From positions 7,936,001 to 8,000,000 of the forward strand of contig CM053813.1 of the NCBI GenBank assembly GCA_028671895.1: a stretch of DNA of 64,000 bases, read 5' to 3'. The notes beneath the pieces are model-generated. The model made no database searches and was not told where the DNA came from. It saw nothing but the letters and a program-made list of their open reading frames with translations. Within the stretch, counting starts at the first letter, position 1; each line of letters opens with the position of its first letter. The stretch comes from Oenanthe sinensis (lineage: Eukaryota > Streptophyta > Magnoliopsida > Apiales > Apiaceae). Positions 26,101-37,455 of this stretch are shown here, piece by piece. The translations under genes were made by a program, and so were the position numbers.

Positions 26101-29100
26101 ACCATTATATTCCAATTCTTTATTTTTCATTCATCAGATAACTTAGATGTCAATATTCAATGTTTTACTTTGTTCGAATATTTCACATAGACATGAACGT
26201 AGTACAACTTTTTCGACAGGAAATCATCATTTGTTTTTCAAATGAAATTTGATAAATTTGATAAATAGATTAATCATCATATTATTTTTCAAGATAATCA
26301 AGTTATCCTAGTTTTCATTTCCACAAAACATAGTCATAGCAGGATATATATCTTAGAAAACGGAATTTTCGACCAGCGTACTCACCCGTATCAAACACGA
26401 TATGGGACACAACAGAATCCCACAGTTTAAAAATCAGATGTTTCCCCTTTCTTCACCAGAAAGAAATGTTGATTTCCGGAAGAAATTTAAGGTGATCTTG
26501 CAGAGGGATAATTAAAACTAGAGTAATGTACCAAGACGATTACAAGTCCACAATTATTTAATCATTTATTAGCTAATTTTCAAAAAACTGGGGGTCTAAT
26601 GTTTCCATCCCAGCCTTAAATAATTAATAAGACATTTAACTATTCTGAAGTTTTGAATACAAATTAACACCACATTAAAATATTAATATAGACGTCTTGT
26701 AAAATAAAATAAATAACTTATTAATTTTATATTTTCACAATATTAATTAATGATAAATATGAAATGAATATTTTTTTAAAAGAATAATTCATTTTATTTA
26801 TTCTGATTACATTACATTAATTCTTTTATTAAATTATGCCTTGTGACAACACTCCCGTGTCCTTAACTTTTTGAAGGTGCCGAATATGACATTCGGATAA
26901 GTGTCGTGTCTGATACTTCGGAGTACATGTAAAATAGATCTTAGCAAATATAGTATAAACTTGCAAAATCAACAGATAAAATGGGAAAGCAGGCATGTAA
27001 TATGAAAAAATGGGGCTTACTTGCGCAATGAGGGCAACCAACTGAGGATGAATGGAACTTCCATAAAATGCAACTGCAAAACTGAACAGAAAAAAGATAG
27101 CAGATATTAAGGACAAGGTACATCTATCTGTACTCAGCATTAACTGTTAATAAAAATGTTCTGCGGGTAGTCTATTCAGGAACATGCAAAATAATAATCC
27201 AATAGATAACATATATTTCCTATATACTTATTCTTATAATCTTAATTATATTCTCAGCACGTTTTCATGTTTAATTTGTAGGAATGCTCAAACCTATGTA
27301 AACTTCTTTTTTCTCATTTCTCTTTAGTTTAGTAACAGAAAGATGGCATGTTTTACTCCCGTCATCCCCTCTAAAATATCTCATTTCAAAATAAAATTTG
27401 TCCTTTTATACATGTCCTCTTCTTTCGAAACAAAATCATGTAAAATCTTCCAAAACTATCCCTAAATTTACTATTTCCAAGGTTTGACTATTTTACCAAG
27501 GTTTCACGCTTTTAAAACATGGTTGTATTCTCATTTTTCAATGTAATAATTGAGGGTAAATATAGGAAAATAAATATCTAACACTTTCTCAATATGCGTA
27601 ATTTTTCAAAAAAGACACGTGGGTGTATATATATTAGCAAATGAAATTTGAAGTTCAGATACAAAAGATTCTCATGTAGTACAAGTAAAACCAAATTTTG
27701 TTTAATGTGTAAAAAAATCAACCAACCCAGAGAATACTGCACATGCTATATGCAGACATGTTTTATACTAACCGCTTGAGCTTTAACATAGACTTGTGGA
27801 GAGCAATAAAGACACATGTGCTTCCGGCCACTTCCTGCACAAATTTTGTAGTTAAAACAAAATTAACATAGAAATGATTCCAGTATTCTACTTTGAAGCG
27901 AGAATCATCTAAATACATTAGATGAAGTCAGTAGCACTTGTCTCTAATCTGTAATACACACATATTTACAGGATCAAGATCAAATTAAAACTTTGGTCAG
28001 ACTAAGAAATTAAACCAATATCTGGTATACATGTTTGTATAATCAATAACTCATTATGTGTGTTTAGTCGACAGCCCATTTTTATTTGTTCTGCTACAAA
28101 ACACATATTATAGTTAAACTGCAGTAAGAGTTCGCATCACAATGCAAGTACATAGAAATGATTCTAGTTTGAAGCCAGAAGCATGCAACTACATTAGATT
28201 AAGTGACTAGCATTTGTCTCTTATCTATAATACAGAGACACATATATATAGGGTCAGGATCAAATTAGAACTTCGGTTAGAATAAAAATTTTGATCCATG
28301 GGATGCTAGAACCTTCGGGCTAAGCTAGCATATGCATTCTCAGCATGAATAAACATGAGGGGTTTAACTGCAACTGAACCGAGCTTGTCATGAACAAGAA
28401 ATTATTTTTCAAAAACTCATGCTTCTTTTCCACGAGCCAAGATGAAACAAACCGAAAACAGTGAGCATAACTGAGTCTAGCTTCTTAAACTCTTTTGAAT
28501 CCAAATATTTAACCCCAGGTCTAATAACTTTAAATACATATTCAATTCCGAACTGACCCAGTTCATGGGTTAAACAACAAATAGCAATATTCCCACGAAG
28601 ACTGTGCAGTTCTAGTATTTAAATTTATATAAGCATGTGCAAAAGGTTCATGAACTAACTAAACACAAAGAAAGTACATGTACTAACAAAAAAGAAGATT
28701 GACTAGTCTTGAAAACTTAAACAGGCCAAAAAGATTGGCCAAACTCGGTCCCTAAGAGAGCTCAAGCTGATAGAGGTTAGCGTAAATGAGCTCTTGAGTG
28801 GCCCAGCAAAATTTATCAGAAACCGCAGATAAAGATGTGCTATCACACCAAAGAGTGACTATAAGTAACCTGTTAGGGATGCTTTTATTGGCAAGCAATA
28901 TAAAAGGAAATAGTACCAGATCTTTTAGTAGCTAAATTTTAGACAATAATATTCTTAATTACTATTATTTAGGAAGTAGTATCTTATTTCTTTGGAACTA
29001 TTGTAGTTTTACAAAATAAGGACTTTTATCCTATGTAATCCTATTTAAAGGAAGGAACAGTGAGGAATAAGAATTATTGAGATTTTACACAAATAAAATA

Positions 29101-32100
29101 TCAAAGGACAGCCGGTGATCTCTTCACAAATCACCATTCCAGGTTCAAGAATAGATTCATCGAAGAACAGGAAAGATAAGGGGAATCAAGAGGATTTTCC
29201 CAGTCACAGACCTGTGACGAGATCCTACTAGCGGACTCATAACATAACCTTGCAACAAAATGGACCAACCATGGACAATAATTTAAGATTTATAGAAGTA
29301 AACAAGCACATAGTGGGTGAGTAGTAAAAACCTCATCACTAGGAAAAAGAAATGTTGATGGCCTCAGATTGTGATAATCCTTTAAGCAACTCAAAGGCTT
29401 GAAACCTAGAAGACGAAGATGGCCAGTAGAGACCCGCTTGATTTCTGAAAGCTCGTATGAAGAAAATTTAATTTCCTCACTGACATGTGAACACAGAAAT
29501 CCAAATCATCACTTAAATTCCATATGTAAGAAAGCATTCCGATCATATTAGAATTCAAAATATTGGAAATGAGAAAGATAACTAGTGTTGAACGAGGCAT
29601 TTCCACATCTAATGGTTTATGCTTTATTCTTCCTACTTGTAATAAATGCCACAGGTTAAAATAAAAAGATAAATAAGGGGAGGAATAAATCAAAACTAGA
29701 AGATACACCCATTACGCTTGGATTAGACTGTCATCAGATATGTATTAATTATTTTAGGTCCATCTACGAACACATCAAATTTGGAAAATGATAAAAAAAA
29801 ATAGATGGAGCACATTGCATATACTTCTAGGAGATATTCACCATTTTAAGTCACATGAAAGTAAGCACAGAAACAATAGAGAACCATTTAACACAATACA
29901 GCAAGTGATATATATTTTCTTTATATCATCCAACATAATTTCATCCATAAAGGATTCTATAGTCTTGTGGACTAAAACATTTACGTATATCATTATCAAC
30001 AGACAAATCTGAATTTTAAACACACAAACACCCTAGCTATAGAACTCTAATGATAAGCAATATTAATTTCAATCAGGATCCTGAGTGGGACATACCCAAT
30101 GAACATAGAACCTTCAAACATGTGCACTAGTGTCACGATATAGACTATTAAGAATTGGATACCATCTATATCTGAAGGGTCACATCAAATTCTAAAATTA
30201 ATGACTAAGCATCTAATAACATTGTCAGAGAAGAAGAAAAATATATGATGGCATGATGATGACTAACAAATTTGATTCAAAACAACATGATCACTCACTT
30301 CTTGTAAGATTGACTACGCTTTGGAGGCTCTTGCAGTAATGTTCCAGTATCAGTACAAACAAATGATCTTTCAGTCTGCAATATGACACAAGGGAAACAT
30401 GTCCATTAGACTCTACAGTTGTCATGATAACTATTAGATCTCCAAGTGATAACTTATATGCTGAAGTCTTAACTGCTGAAGGGCACTCTACAGTGTACAC
30501 AGACAATGTCATTCCAGTATATTAATATATAACCATCTTTATGTCTAATAATTCATTTAAATGTGTGGATAACCACAAGCATAATCATATGTGACCCATT
30601 TTGAGTCTGCTTATAAAGTCTAAAATGTTTGAAACTTCCTACTGAATAGCAATTCTCTATCTAAACATTTCAAGTGTGTGCACTAAAGAGCATCAAAGTA
30701 ACGTTTGAGAATTGGCCACGGGTGTTTGCACCATTTTACACATTCCAGTAAAAATTATGTAAAAAAAATTCCTATGAAGGAGTTTATGCTTCAAACTACC
30801 ATGAAACAACCGACTATAAGTTCTCATATGGCATGTTATGATAACTATAAAAAGCTTAAAGTGAAATCCAAAAAAAATAAAACATAAGAGAAGAGTAACC
30901 TATTTTAGAGATGATTATCCTATTGAGACTACTTTCAGGTAGACATGTGAAGGAATATTTAAAAAAATTGTTTTTTTAGTACCTTTAAGGGAAGATTAGT
31001 AACAGAATCAAGCCAGGTAATTTGCCCTGTGAACAAATATAAATTATTAGCTCCACGCTTTGCTTTGTAAGACAATATTCTGGCGCAACAAAAATATATT
31101 AAGCCGTCCGTGAGTGGAGAGTATAGTAAAAGCAACAAGTACCTGGAACAGTTGGACGGATTAAAGCATATGTATTGAGTTCAATGGATAAGGCATTAGC
31201 AATTGTAAATGTGATCCTTCGGACTTTACGTTTCTTAAACATGCGCTTCCTCAGTTGATTTTTCAAATCATCGAACCTGGCAGTAAAGAGGAGTTATTTT
31301 GCTAAGTGCATAGCAACTAAATCTTCTCCATCAAACGCTAGTACACCGAAACTCACAGAAAAAAATATAGTTCTGAAAAGCTATGATTAATAGACAAGTA
31401 TTCTAAAACATGTGTCGAACTAGGGTGAGAACAATTTCTGGAATGAAAGATAATTGATAATAACTAAGCAACAAACGATAAGCCTTGACTAGAGCAAATA
31501 AATCACAAGAACCTGTGATTCCTGGATTAGCGTGTAGGCTAATTTAATAGCTACATAATATGGGGAAGGGATACCAACTGCGATCACCAACAAAGATAAC
31601 TCTCAAACATCAATAGGCACATCCCTCTTTATTATGTGGGAACTGGGATGACTACTTATAATTATCGAAGAAAATACTTCATCTGCTTCTGCAGAAAGAT
31701 TTACTTGAAAGAATACCTTGCTAACAAATCACAATTCCACACGAAAAAGATACAACTCCATCCAGCTCCCCAAATCAAACTCAAATTACAAATTACATCA
31801 ACCCTGTGCACACTGACATGTTAGATACTATTAAGTATTATCATTAAAAGAATCCATTACTCCCCTATTTTACTTGCATTATACACCATAAACTTTCTGG
31901 TCATGTGTTTGATAAACTAACAATAAATATGCAAATATTGAAACGAAACATATTACTATGCATGTCCAAAAAAGAATGTCATAACCACATTCTGTCCAAA
32001 GATTTAAGAAAATGAATTCTGCTCTCATTTTACAACTCATACAGAGAATCATCCAATAAAAGTAAAATTTTCCCCATCAATTTTTTGTAGAAATGTTTTT

Positions 32101-35100
32101 CAAGAGAATAACTTACTGAAACACTAGACATCAAAAACACTGGTACAGGTCATTAAAAAAGAGGTTTACGCAATATAGGTATATATAAATAAATATTACA
32201 ATAATGTTAAAGTAAGAGGATTAGGAAGATGATGTACCATGTAATATTATTATTTGATGATCAGTATTGGATATAGGGGGAAATATATATTGATTATTGA
32301 GACTGGGTTTAAATAGTATATATGTACATTGAATCATTAAAGATAGAGGCATCATTACATTAATAATTGGGCACAGGAAGGGGGGGGGGAGTATATATCA
32401 AAACTAAAGGGTCATTTATATTGGAAATACGGAGCACAATATCATGTATTCAATAGCACATATATGCTACAATCACATTCAAAGTTCAGAGAGTTCATGA
32501 TGCTATACAGTTAACTTCAATTGAGAATTATATTTTTACATGGTGTTCAAGTGAACCACACAGATTTGGGTTAACTTGCATATTCTAGCAGGACATAATT
32601 GCACTCCATCTGAGGTTCATAAAGCAGGAAACTAAGAGACTTTTCCAGTATTGGCGATAACTACTATTACTTGGTTCGAATTTTGCTAACCTGGAATGGT
32701 ACGTATACAAAACATTCAACATTTTCAAATATACTTTTAACGTGGCAAACATGCATCTAACATTACATTTCAAACTTCCGGAATTGAAATACAACTGCAT
32801 TCCTAGTACTACACCATATAAGTCAGCTTTAAGTGATGGAAAGCACTTGATTTTACTAAAAATATTACAATTTCAACTATTAAGAGTACTTTATATTCAG
32901 AGTTCATATGTAGTCGTCTGTTTAAATTAAAGGGACATTGGTGAATTTTGCGGTTAGATTTTGAAATCTGACTTATGGAAGTCAGAGGGATGCAAGCCCT
33001 GCAAGGTCTTATCACGCAATAGAGAAACCTACCAAGCTTGCAAAGTTAGTTTATTCTCCAAATTCTTCAAGCAGATGGTACATAATACAGCATACAACAA
33101 CTTTAAAAAATGTCTTTTTGCTATATTTGTTCACAAGGATTACAATCAGGCACAATTTAATTGTTGTTTTTACTTCATCAAGCAGTGACCCTTTTAAATA
33201 GTCTGCTAGAATATTCTTTATCCCTTTTTAGTTTGAGGGTGACTATTCAATGAAAACATCTCCCTATATGCATTGTCTATGATACAAGTTGGGAATTCAA
33301 TTTAGTATGAAATAAAGAAAATTGTCCAATAGTCCAAGAATTACTATTCACGGTAAACGAAAGTATGTGGGAAAAATAAGCTGGACCCAGTTATACCTCA
33401 TCACTGCTGAGGGCATAAACTGAATAAGATCCTCGTCCTCGAGTCCAAGTAATTCCTGTTCAAGGCAGATTGACAAAATTGTGAATAAAAGATGCTCACA
33501 CAAAAAGTCCCATGTACAGACTACAAGAAGAACAGTTGAGGTTCCTAACTTACAGCATAAAAGTGAGACACATCAAACTCTGCATTTGGCCTACTTAAGG
33601 GGAGAAGTTCAATTGAGATGCCAAGTTCTTGAGCATCCTGAAAAGTATTCAACAATGGTGTAATCGAAAATCCTCATTACATGCGACTTAAATGGAAGGT
33701 ACAAAAAACAGTAGTTACTTTAGCTCGCTGCAACGTAGTTCTCATCATATCTTTCTTTGTTATTCCATTGATACTTCCAAATGGATCATCATCATTTGTA
33801 AACAAGAGGATTCGTTTATCAGCTGTTTTTGCAGACCTGATATATTATTTCAATTAACAGTTTTAGTGTATCAGCAAATATTTGACATTCGATTACGCAC
33901 GGATACATGAGAAGCAGTAAATTACCCTTTACGCAGAAGTGCCTGAGCAACCCAAAGAGCATTGTAAAGAGAATTATTCCTAGACCCGGACAAGATACCA
34001 TACTGACTCCCAATTTGTTTGATAAATGATTCTGCATGTATAAAAAATCTGGAATCAGGTCAAATTCCCATTCAACAAGTCTATTTCATCAAAAACAAAC
34101 CATGAATTCGAAGAAACTGCCACATCAAATTTTCATGTAAGATATTAAGTAGAAAACAAATTCAGAGCCCCAAGGAGTGGCCTAGTGGTATCAAATGGAT
34201 GATAGAGTGTAGGAGATTTGACCGGTGCGCAAGCACTTGATTTACCTGGTTTTGGGTCAATATCACTTGCTGAAAGAAGTTTAGAAGAGATTATTGATGA
34301 ATGTTATATACTTACACAAAATATAAACAGTCTAATGGCTTAGGAGTTCCAAAGTGCTATGCAGATATTACCACTAGTAATAACAAACTAGATAAGATGA
34401 CAGTGAAACATCACCTTCCATGCAATCAAATTCTTTAATAAACCTCGCTGTTGGCCGGTCTAAGTTCTCACGATCAGCAACATTAAATACATATACACTA
34501 TTTAGATCTTGGATATTCTTCTTCTCTTTCTGCAGAGTAATATAAATGAAACACAAACCGAGTAAACAACATAAATAGTTCAAATACATCCTAAACAATC
34601 ACAAAAAAATATAGGCTAGTGGATAGACTTCACCATTAGTAACAAGAGGTTGAGTATTCTCTTGGTAGAGACAAACGTGTGAATAATTATTGTAATTTCT
34701 TGTTACTGACCTTATTAAAAAAAATAGTTACATCTTACACAAAAGAAAAAATTAGTTCTAGGTTTTAAGTTAGTTCTTACGTAAATCATCACGCAATTAG
34801 ATAACATTAATATCTGTAGCAATTGAAATGAAGAAAAAGTAAAGCTAAAATTAAGGGAATACATAATACTCTGGTGTCAGCCAAAATTAGAACATGAAAA
34901 AGCAGATATATACTTCAAAGTCTAACTTGCAACTTAGGAAGATGACAGTAAATAATCAAGTGACTACTAAAGTTCAAATTGATCAACAAAAAAGATGTCC
35001 AAATTGTTATTTGTTTTTCAATATTTAAATGTTACAAAAATCACAGAGCAAGTTTTGTTCACAGAATAAATTTTCTTCTCATGTAAACACTATAAGTACT

Positions 35101-36579
35101 TAACATCCAGCAATACGGATAACATGGACATACGAATAAAATCACTGACAATAAAAAGAAGCATTACATTATAACAGTCACTAATGTCAAAATTCATATT
35201 TCATAATACAGAAGAATTTAAACTGGAAACTTAATTAACCGTAAGTATAGAATTTAGAGGTATATAATGTCTTAGTTATAGTAGATTAGAGTTCTTACAG
35301 TATTGAAGAAGCATATAGCAATTTCATCATAAGACCTGTTGATAATTTGAGTTTTTAAAGACTGCGCAATACAACTCACAGCAACATGAAAATGGGTTGC
35401 ATCGTCTCCATTATCCTGAAAACATAGACAAAGGAAGCAAAACTAATCAATTTATATCCAGACTAGGTAAAAACGCATATCATGTTGAATGACAGTTCTC
35501 ATCAAGTGACAAATAAAAAAGAGAACCAGCAAAAATTTATACTTCCATTGATAACACTGATGGCTAAAATGTTACTGCAGGTAGGTGGTTATGAGTGATA
35601 TAATTCTCTTGAATTAAATTTGTACCTTTACATCGCTACTTTAGATATATTGCTTGTCCGCCAAGTAATATTATAACTTCTTAGTAAGTATAAGGAGGGA
35701 TATAACCCTAGCTAAGTCCCATTCTTCAAAAAAGTTTGAACTGAAGCTTGTCTCATTTGTTAAATGAGTCTATACTGAGCTTACCAAAGTGAGTTGGCCT
35801 ATACAACTAAGTGAACAGCTTTCCATGTTCATGCCCGAGCTCAAATCAATATTCACAAGTCGCATGATTTTATAGTATTTAGTTGAACAACACAAGCTTA
35901 AGCAAGAGGAGCCTAAATCAATAAATAATTAGGATCTCTTGCTAGCCATTAAATATAATAAACTGGAGTAGGGCCTAAACTAATCATTAAAAAAAAATTT
36001 AATTAATTAAATGCGTTTAAAGTAGGCTACATTAAGACTGGTTGAAGTCGATATAAAAGACTTTGAACTCAAACCTACTTGCAACACAAGTGAAAAAGAA
36101 CTCAAGTTAAATTTCAAGGCAGATTTTGGCTCGGGCATTTTTATCCTTATCTTCATTTCCGGATAACAACTAGTTTTGAGGCTTAGAAGTGTTAACCTAA
36201 CTATTACCATTACCATTACCATTACCTAACATATAGCACATCAAACACTTAACTATCGCCCCATACACCTACCTTGTACTATATACATTGATTGATGATA
36301 CACATAAAATACACATACACTAAAAGAAGCAGAAAATAACTAACCCCTTTACAAGTAGTGTTGAACATTTTGGGAGAAGCATCCACCAAATAAACAACCA
36401 GTTCTTTTGTTGCTTCTTTTTCCTAAAACCCATTAATTCATTTCATAATAAAACCTAGAAATTAAAATAAGAAGCAAAAAAAAACATAGACATACATACA
36501 TACATATACATACCTGATAGAAAGCACTCTCAAGGTCATCTTCATCATCTGCAAACACCTCATCTGGATCTAATTCCAT
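19022..36579 (-). CDS. KU70: KU70 (XRCC6) DNA end-binding protein, complete, 19 exons
   Basis: KU70 pairs with KU80 to ring broken DNA ends in the nucleus for non-homologous end joining and protects telomeres. Coding exons (minus): 36579-36514, 36422-36345, 35415-35299, 34529-34415, 34031-33926, 33836-33719, 33637-33554, 33455-33397, 31276-31143, 31026-30983, 30375-30299, 29479-29332, 27834-27773, 27081-27021, 21145-21053, 20980-20860, 20562-20460, 20351-20171, 19135-19022. They total 1881 bp, 626 residues plus TGA. Every junction is GT-AG and phases agree. The product begins MELDPDEVFADDEDD. A vWA domain spans about residues 27-228 (VVYLVDASPKMF), the Ku core about 229-520 (RRITFTIANALSIEL, STGHLRLLGFKPLSC, QVEPPGMHMIYLPY, PDEEGMARPGVV), an acidic/basic linker about 521-588, and a SAP domain 589-626. 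Length matches plant KU70 (about 620). Intron 14 is 5.9 kb and full of transposons. Identification is from recognised family motifs; expression is not shown. Confidence 0.97.
19136..20170 (-). other. KU70 intron 18 with an internal duplication
   Basis: This 1035-bp intron contains two diverged copies of a block at about 19541-19616 and 19657-19735. Both contain CAACACCACCCAACTA and a run like ACACTC(T/C)CATC. A TA/TG-rich stretch lies at 19800-19860. No RNA gene seen. Confidence 0.55.
21906..22623 (-). pseudogene. NifS-like PLP-enzyme (Mo-cofactor sulfurase-like) gene fragment in KU70 intron 14
   Basis: Conceptual translation of the minus strand gives, across several frames, YDFENEAVEMMID, GAKVMLDRFSWP, KRGLFVFPL, SYQWLNIARENGWHVLLDS, KDMETLGLHIFWPDFFFCS and then, after a frame change, FFGENPSSFGCLFVKTSSAS. 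This order matches the middle of the plant aminotransferase class V/NifS-like proteins related to the molybdenum-cofactor sulfurase N-domain (the At5g51920 type). Stops after VFPL and the frame change near 22275 show it is dead. The serine-rich stretch down to 21906 may be more of the gene or unrelated. It has no introns in the part seen. It is transcribed only as KU70 intron, if at all. Confidence 0.72.
23032..23867. mobile_element. hAT-type MITE with GACTAGTCG subterminal arrays (KU70 intron 14)
   Basis: Perfect 16-bp terminal inverted repeats CATGGTTGTCACGGCG are flanked by the 8-bp direct repeat TATTTAAT at 23024-23031 and 23868-23875. Both ends carry clusters of GACTAGTCGACTAGTCG-type motifs; the centre is TA-rich. 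There is no transposase ORF. The 8-bp duplication points to hAT mobilisation. Confidence 0.85.
24183..25975. mobile_element. MULE-like non-autonomous element (KU70 intron 14)
   Basis: A 9-bp direct repeat TTAGATTTT flanks it at 24174-24182 and 25976-25984. Ends are imperfect long inverted repeats: left CGGGTCAATAGGCTAAAACG then GTCACTCAA and ACCAACTTGCA; right, inverted, has GGGTAAAATGTCACTTAA and ACCAACTTGCA. The 9-bp duplication is the Mutator signature. The 1.8-kb body has no transposase. Inside are a palindromic TG/CA run (about 24942-24965) and unidentified sequence. Confidence 0.68.
27354..27627. mobile_element. Stowaway-type MITE (KU70 intron 13)
   Basis: Begins TACTCCCGTCATCCCCT and ends GGGTGTA, a decayed inverse, between TA dinucleotides. 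Internal phrases match the MITE at 15758-16037, such as AAAATAAAATTTGTCC and CCAAAACTATCCCTAAATTT, so it is the same family. Confidence 0.65.
28871..29244. mobile_element. Solo LTR with 5-bp target duplication (KU70 intron 12)
   Basis: TGTTAGGGATGC to CTCATAACA, 374 bp, flanked by TAACC at 28866-28870 and 29245-29249. TG...CA ends with a 5-bp duplication and no internal region indicate a solo LTR left by recombination between the two LTRs of a Copia-like element. A TATTTAAA box-like sequence lies at about 29040. Confidence 0.82.
31277..33396 (-). other. KU70 intron 8, no gene or intact transposon seen
   Basis: A 2.1-kb AT-rich intron. Short ORFs on both strands lack any recognisable domain. 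It contains a run of ten G at 32380-32389 in otherwise A/T-rich sequence. Confidence 0.5.
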
Positions 36580-36720
36580 CACTCCAATGCCTAATTGCTT
36601 TGCTGCTCTAAAATGCCCCGCCCTTTTTCACTATTCTTCTTTCTCTTTGTAATTGTATGTATTTGTAATTTGTAATATATATACTAAATAAATATGTGTG
36701 TATATTTTTCTCAAACTTCT
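36580..36720 (-). promoter_or_regulatory. KU70 5' UTR and candidate core promoter
   Basis: Upstream of the ATG at 36579 the minus strand has a purine-rich leader with GGGCGGGGC (36616-36624) and a TATATATA-type stretch at about 36676-36684, roughly 100 bases before the ATG. The transcription start cannot be fixed from sequence. Confidence 0.35.
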
Positions 36721-37084
36721 TCGACACGATGGAAATTATAATTCAAACCATATTTTACTTTTGTCCTGTGTGGCTGCGTTAACCCTTCATTTCTAAATAT
36801 AACTTCAAAAAGTAAGTTAGTGCCCGAGCGAGTAAACTTAAAAAATTTATTATGATTTAAAATTATTTGCAGTAAAAAATGAAAAATGAAAATTTTGAGT
36901 TAATAATAATTAGATAATTTTATTGTTTTTGAATAATTTATGGGTTATTAAAGTTATAAAAATAAAAATAAAATTTATAAATTGTATATGCATGTAAATG
37001 ATAATACTAATTTTATCAAATAAAATAATTTAATCAAAACATACATCTTATCAACTTTTAACTTTAAAGTTTGTATTTATAAAT
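36721..37084. other. Intergenic DNA upstream of KU70
   Basis: AT-rich with no gene seen. KU70 promoter elements may extend here before the LTR sequences start at 37085. Confidence 0.5.
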
Positions 37085-37422
37085 TGTTATTGTCCCTCAA
37101 GCAATGACAATATATTTGTAGAAAAGGGGGTTGAATACAAATACAAACATTTTTCAAGTTTTGTATTTGTTTTTCTAAGATTTAGTATTTGAAAAGAAAT
37201 ATTTAAAACTGATAAAATAATGAAATTAAAACTTTGAACACATATATTAAAAATTACTGGTGGGTTACCAGTGAATTAATTGCTCAAATATCCTAGGTTA
37301 AAAAACCTAGCTGCTTTTACAAAATTAGAATTGAATCAAATGTTCTTTCAAGTGCTTTTAGCTTGAATAATTGATTCTAATTAAATATTCTAACTCAGAC
37401 AATGTTAACAATGCTTACCACT

Positions 37423-37455
<33 letters not shown>

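Noticed and set aside
29406..29708. 100-codon minus-strand ORF
   Set aside because: Its end overlaps KU70 exon 12 in the same frame; the upstream part is intron.
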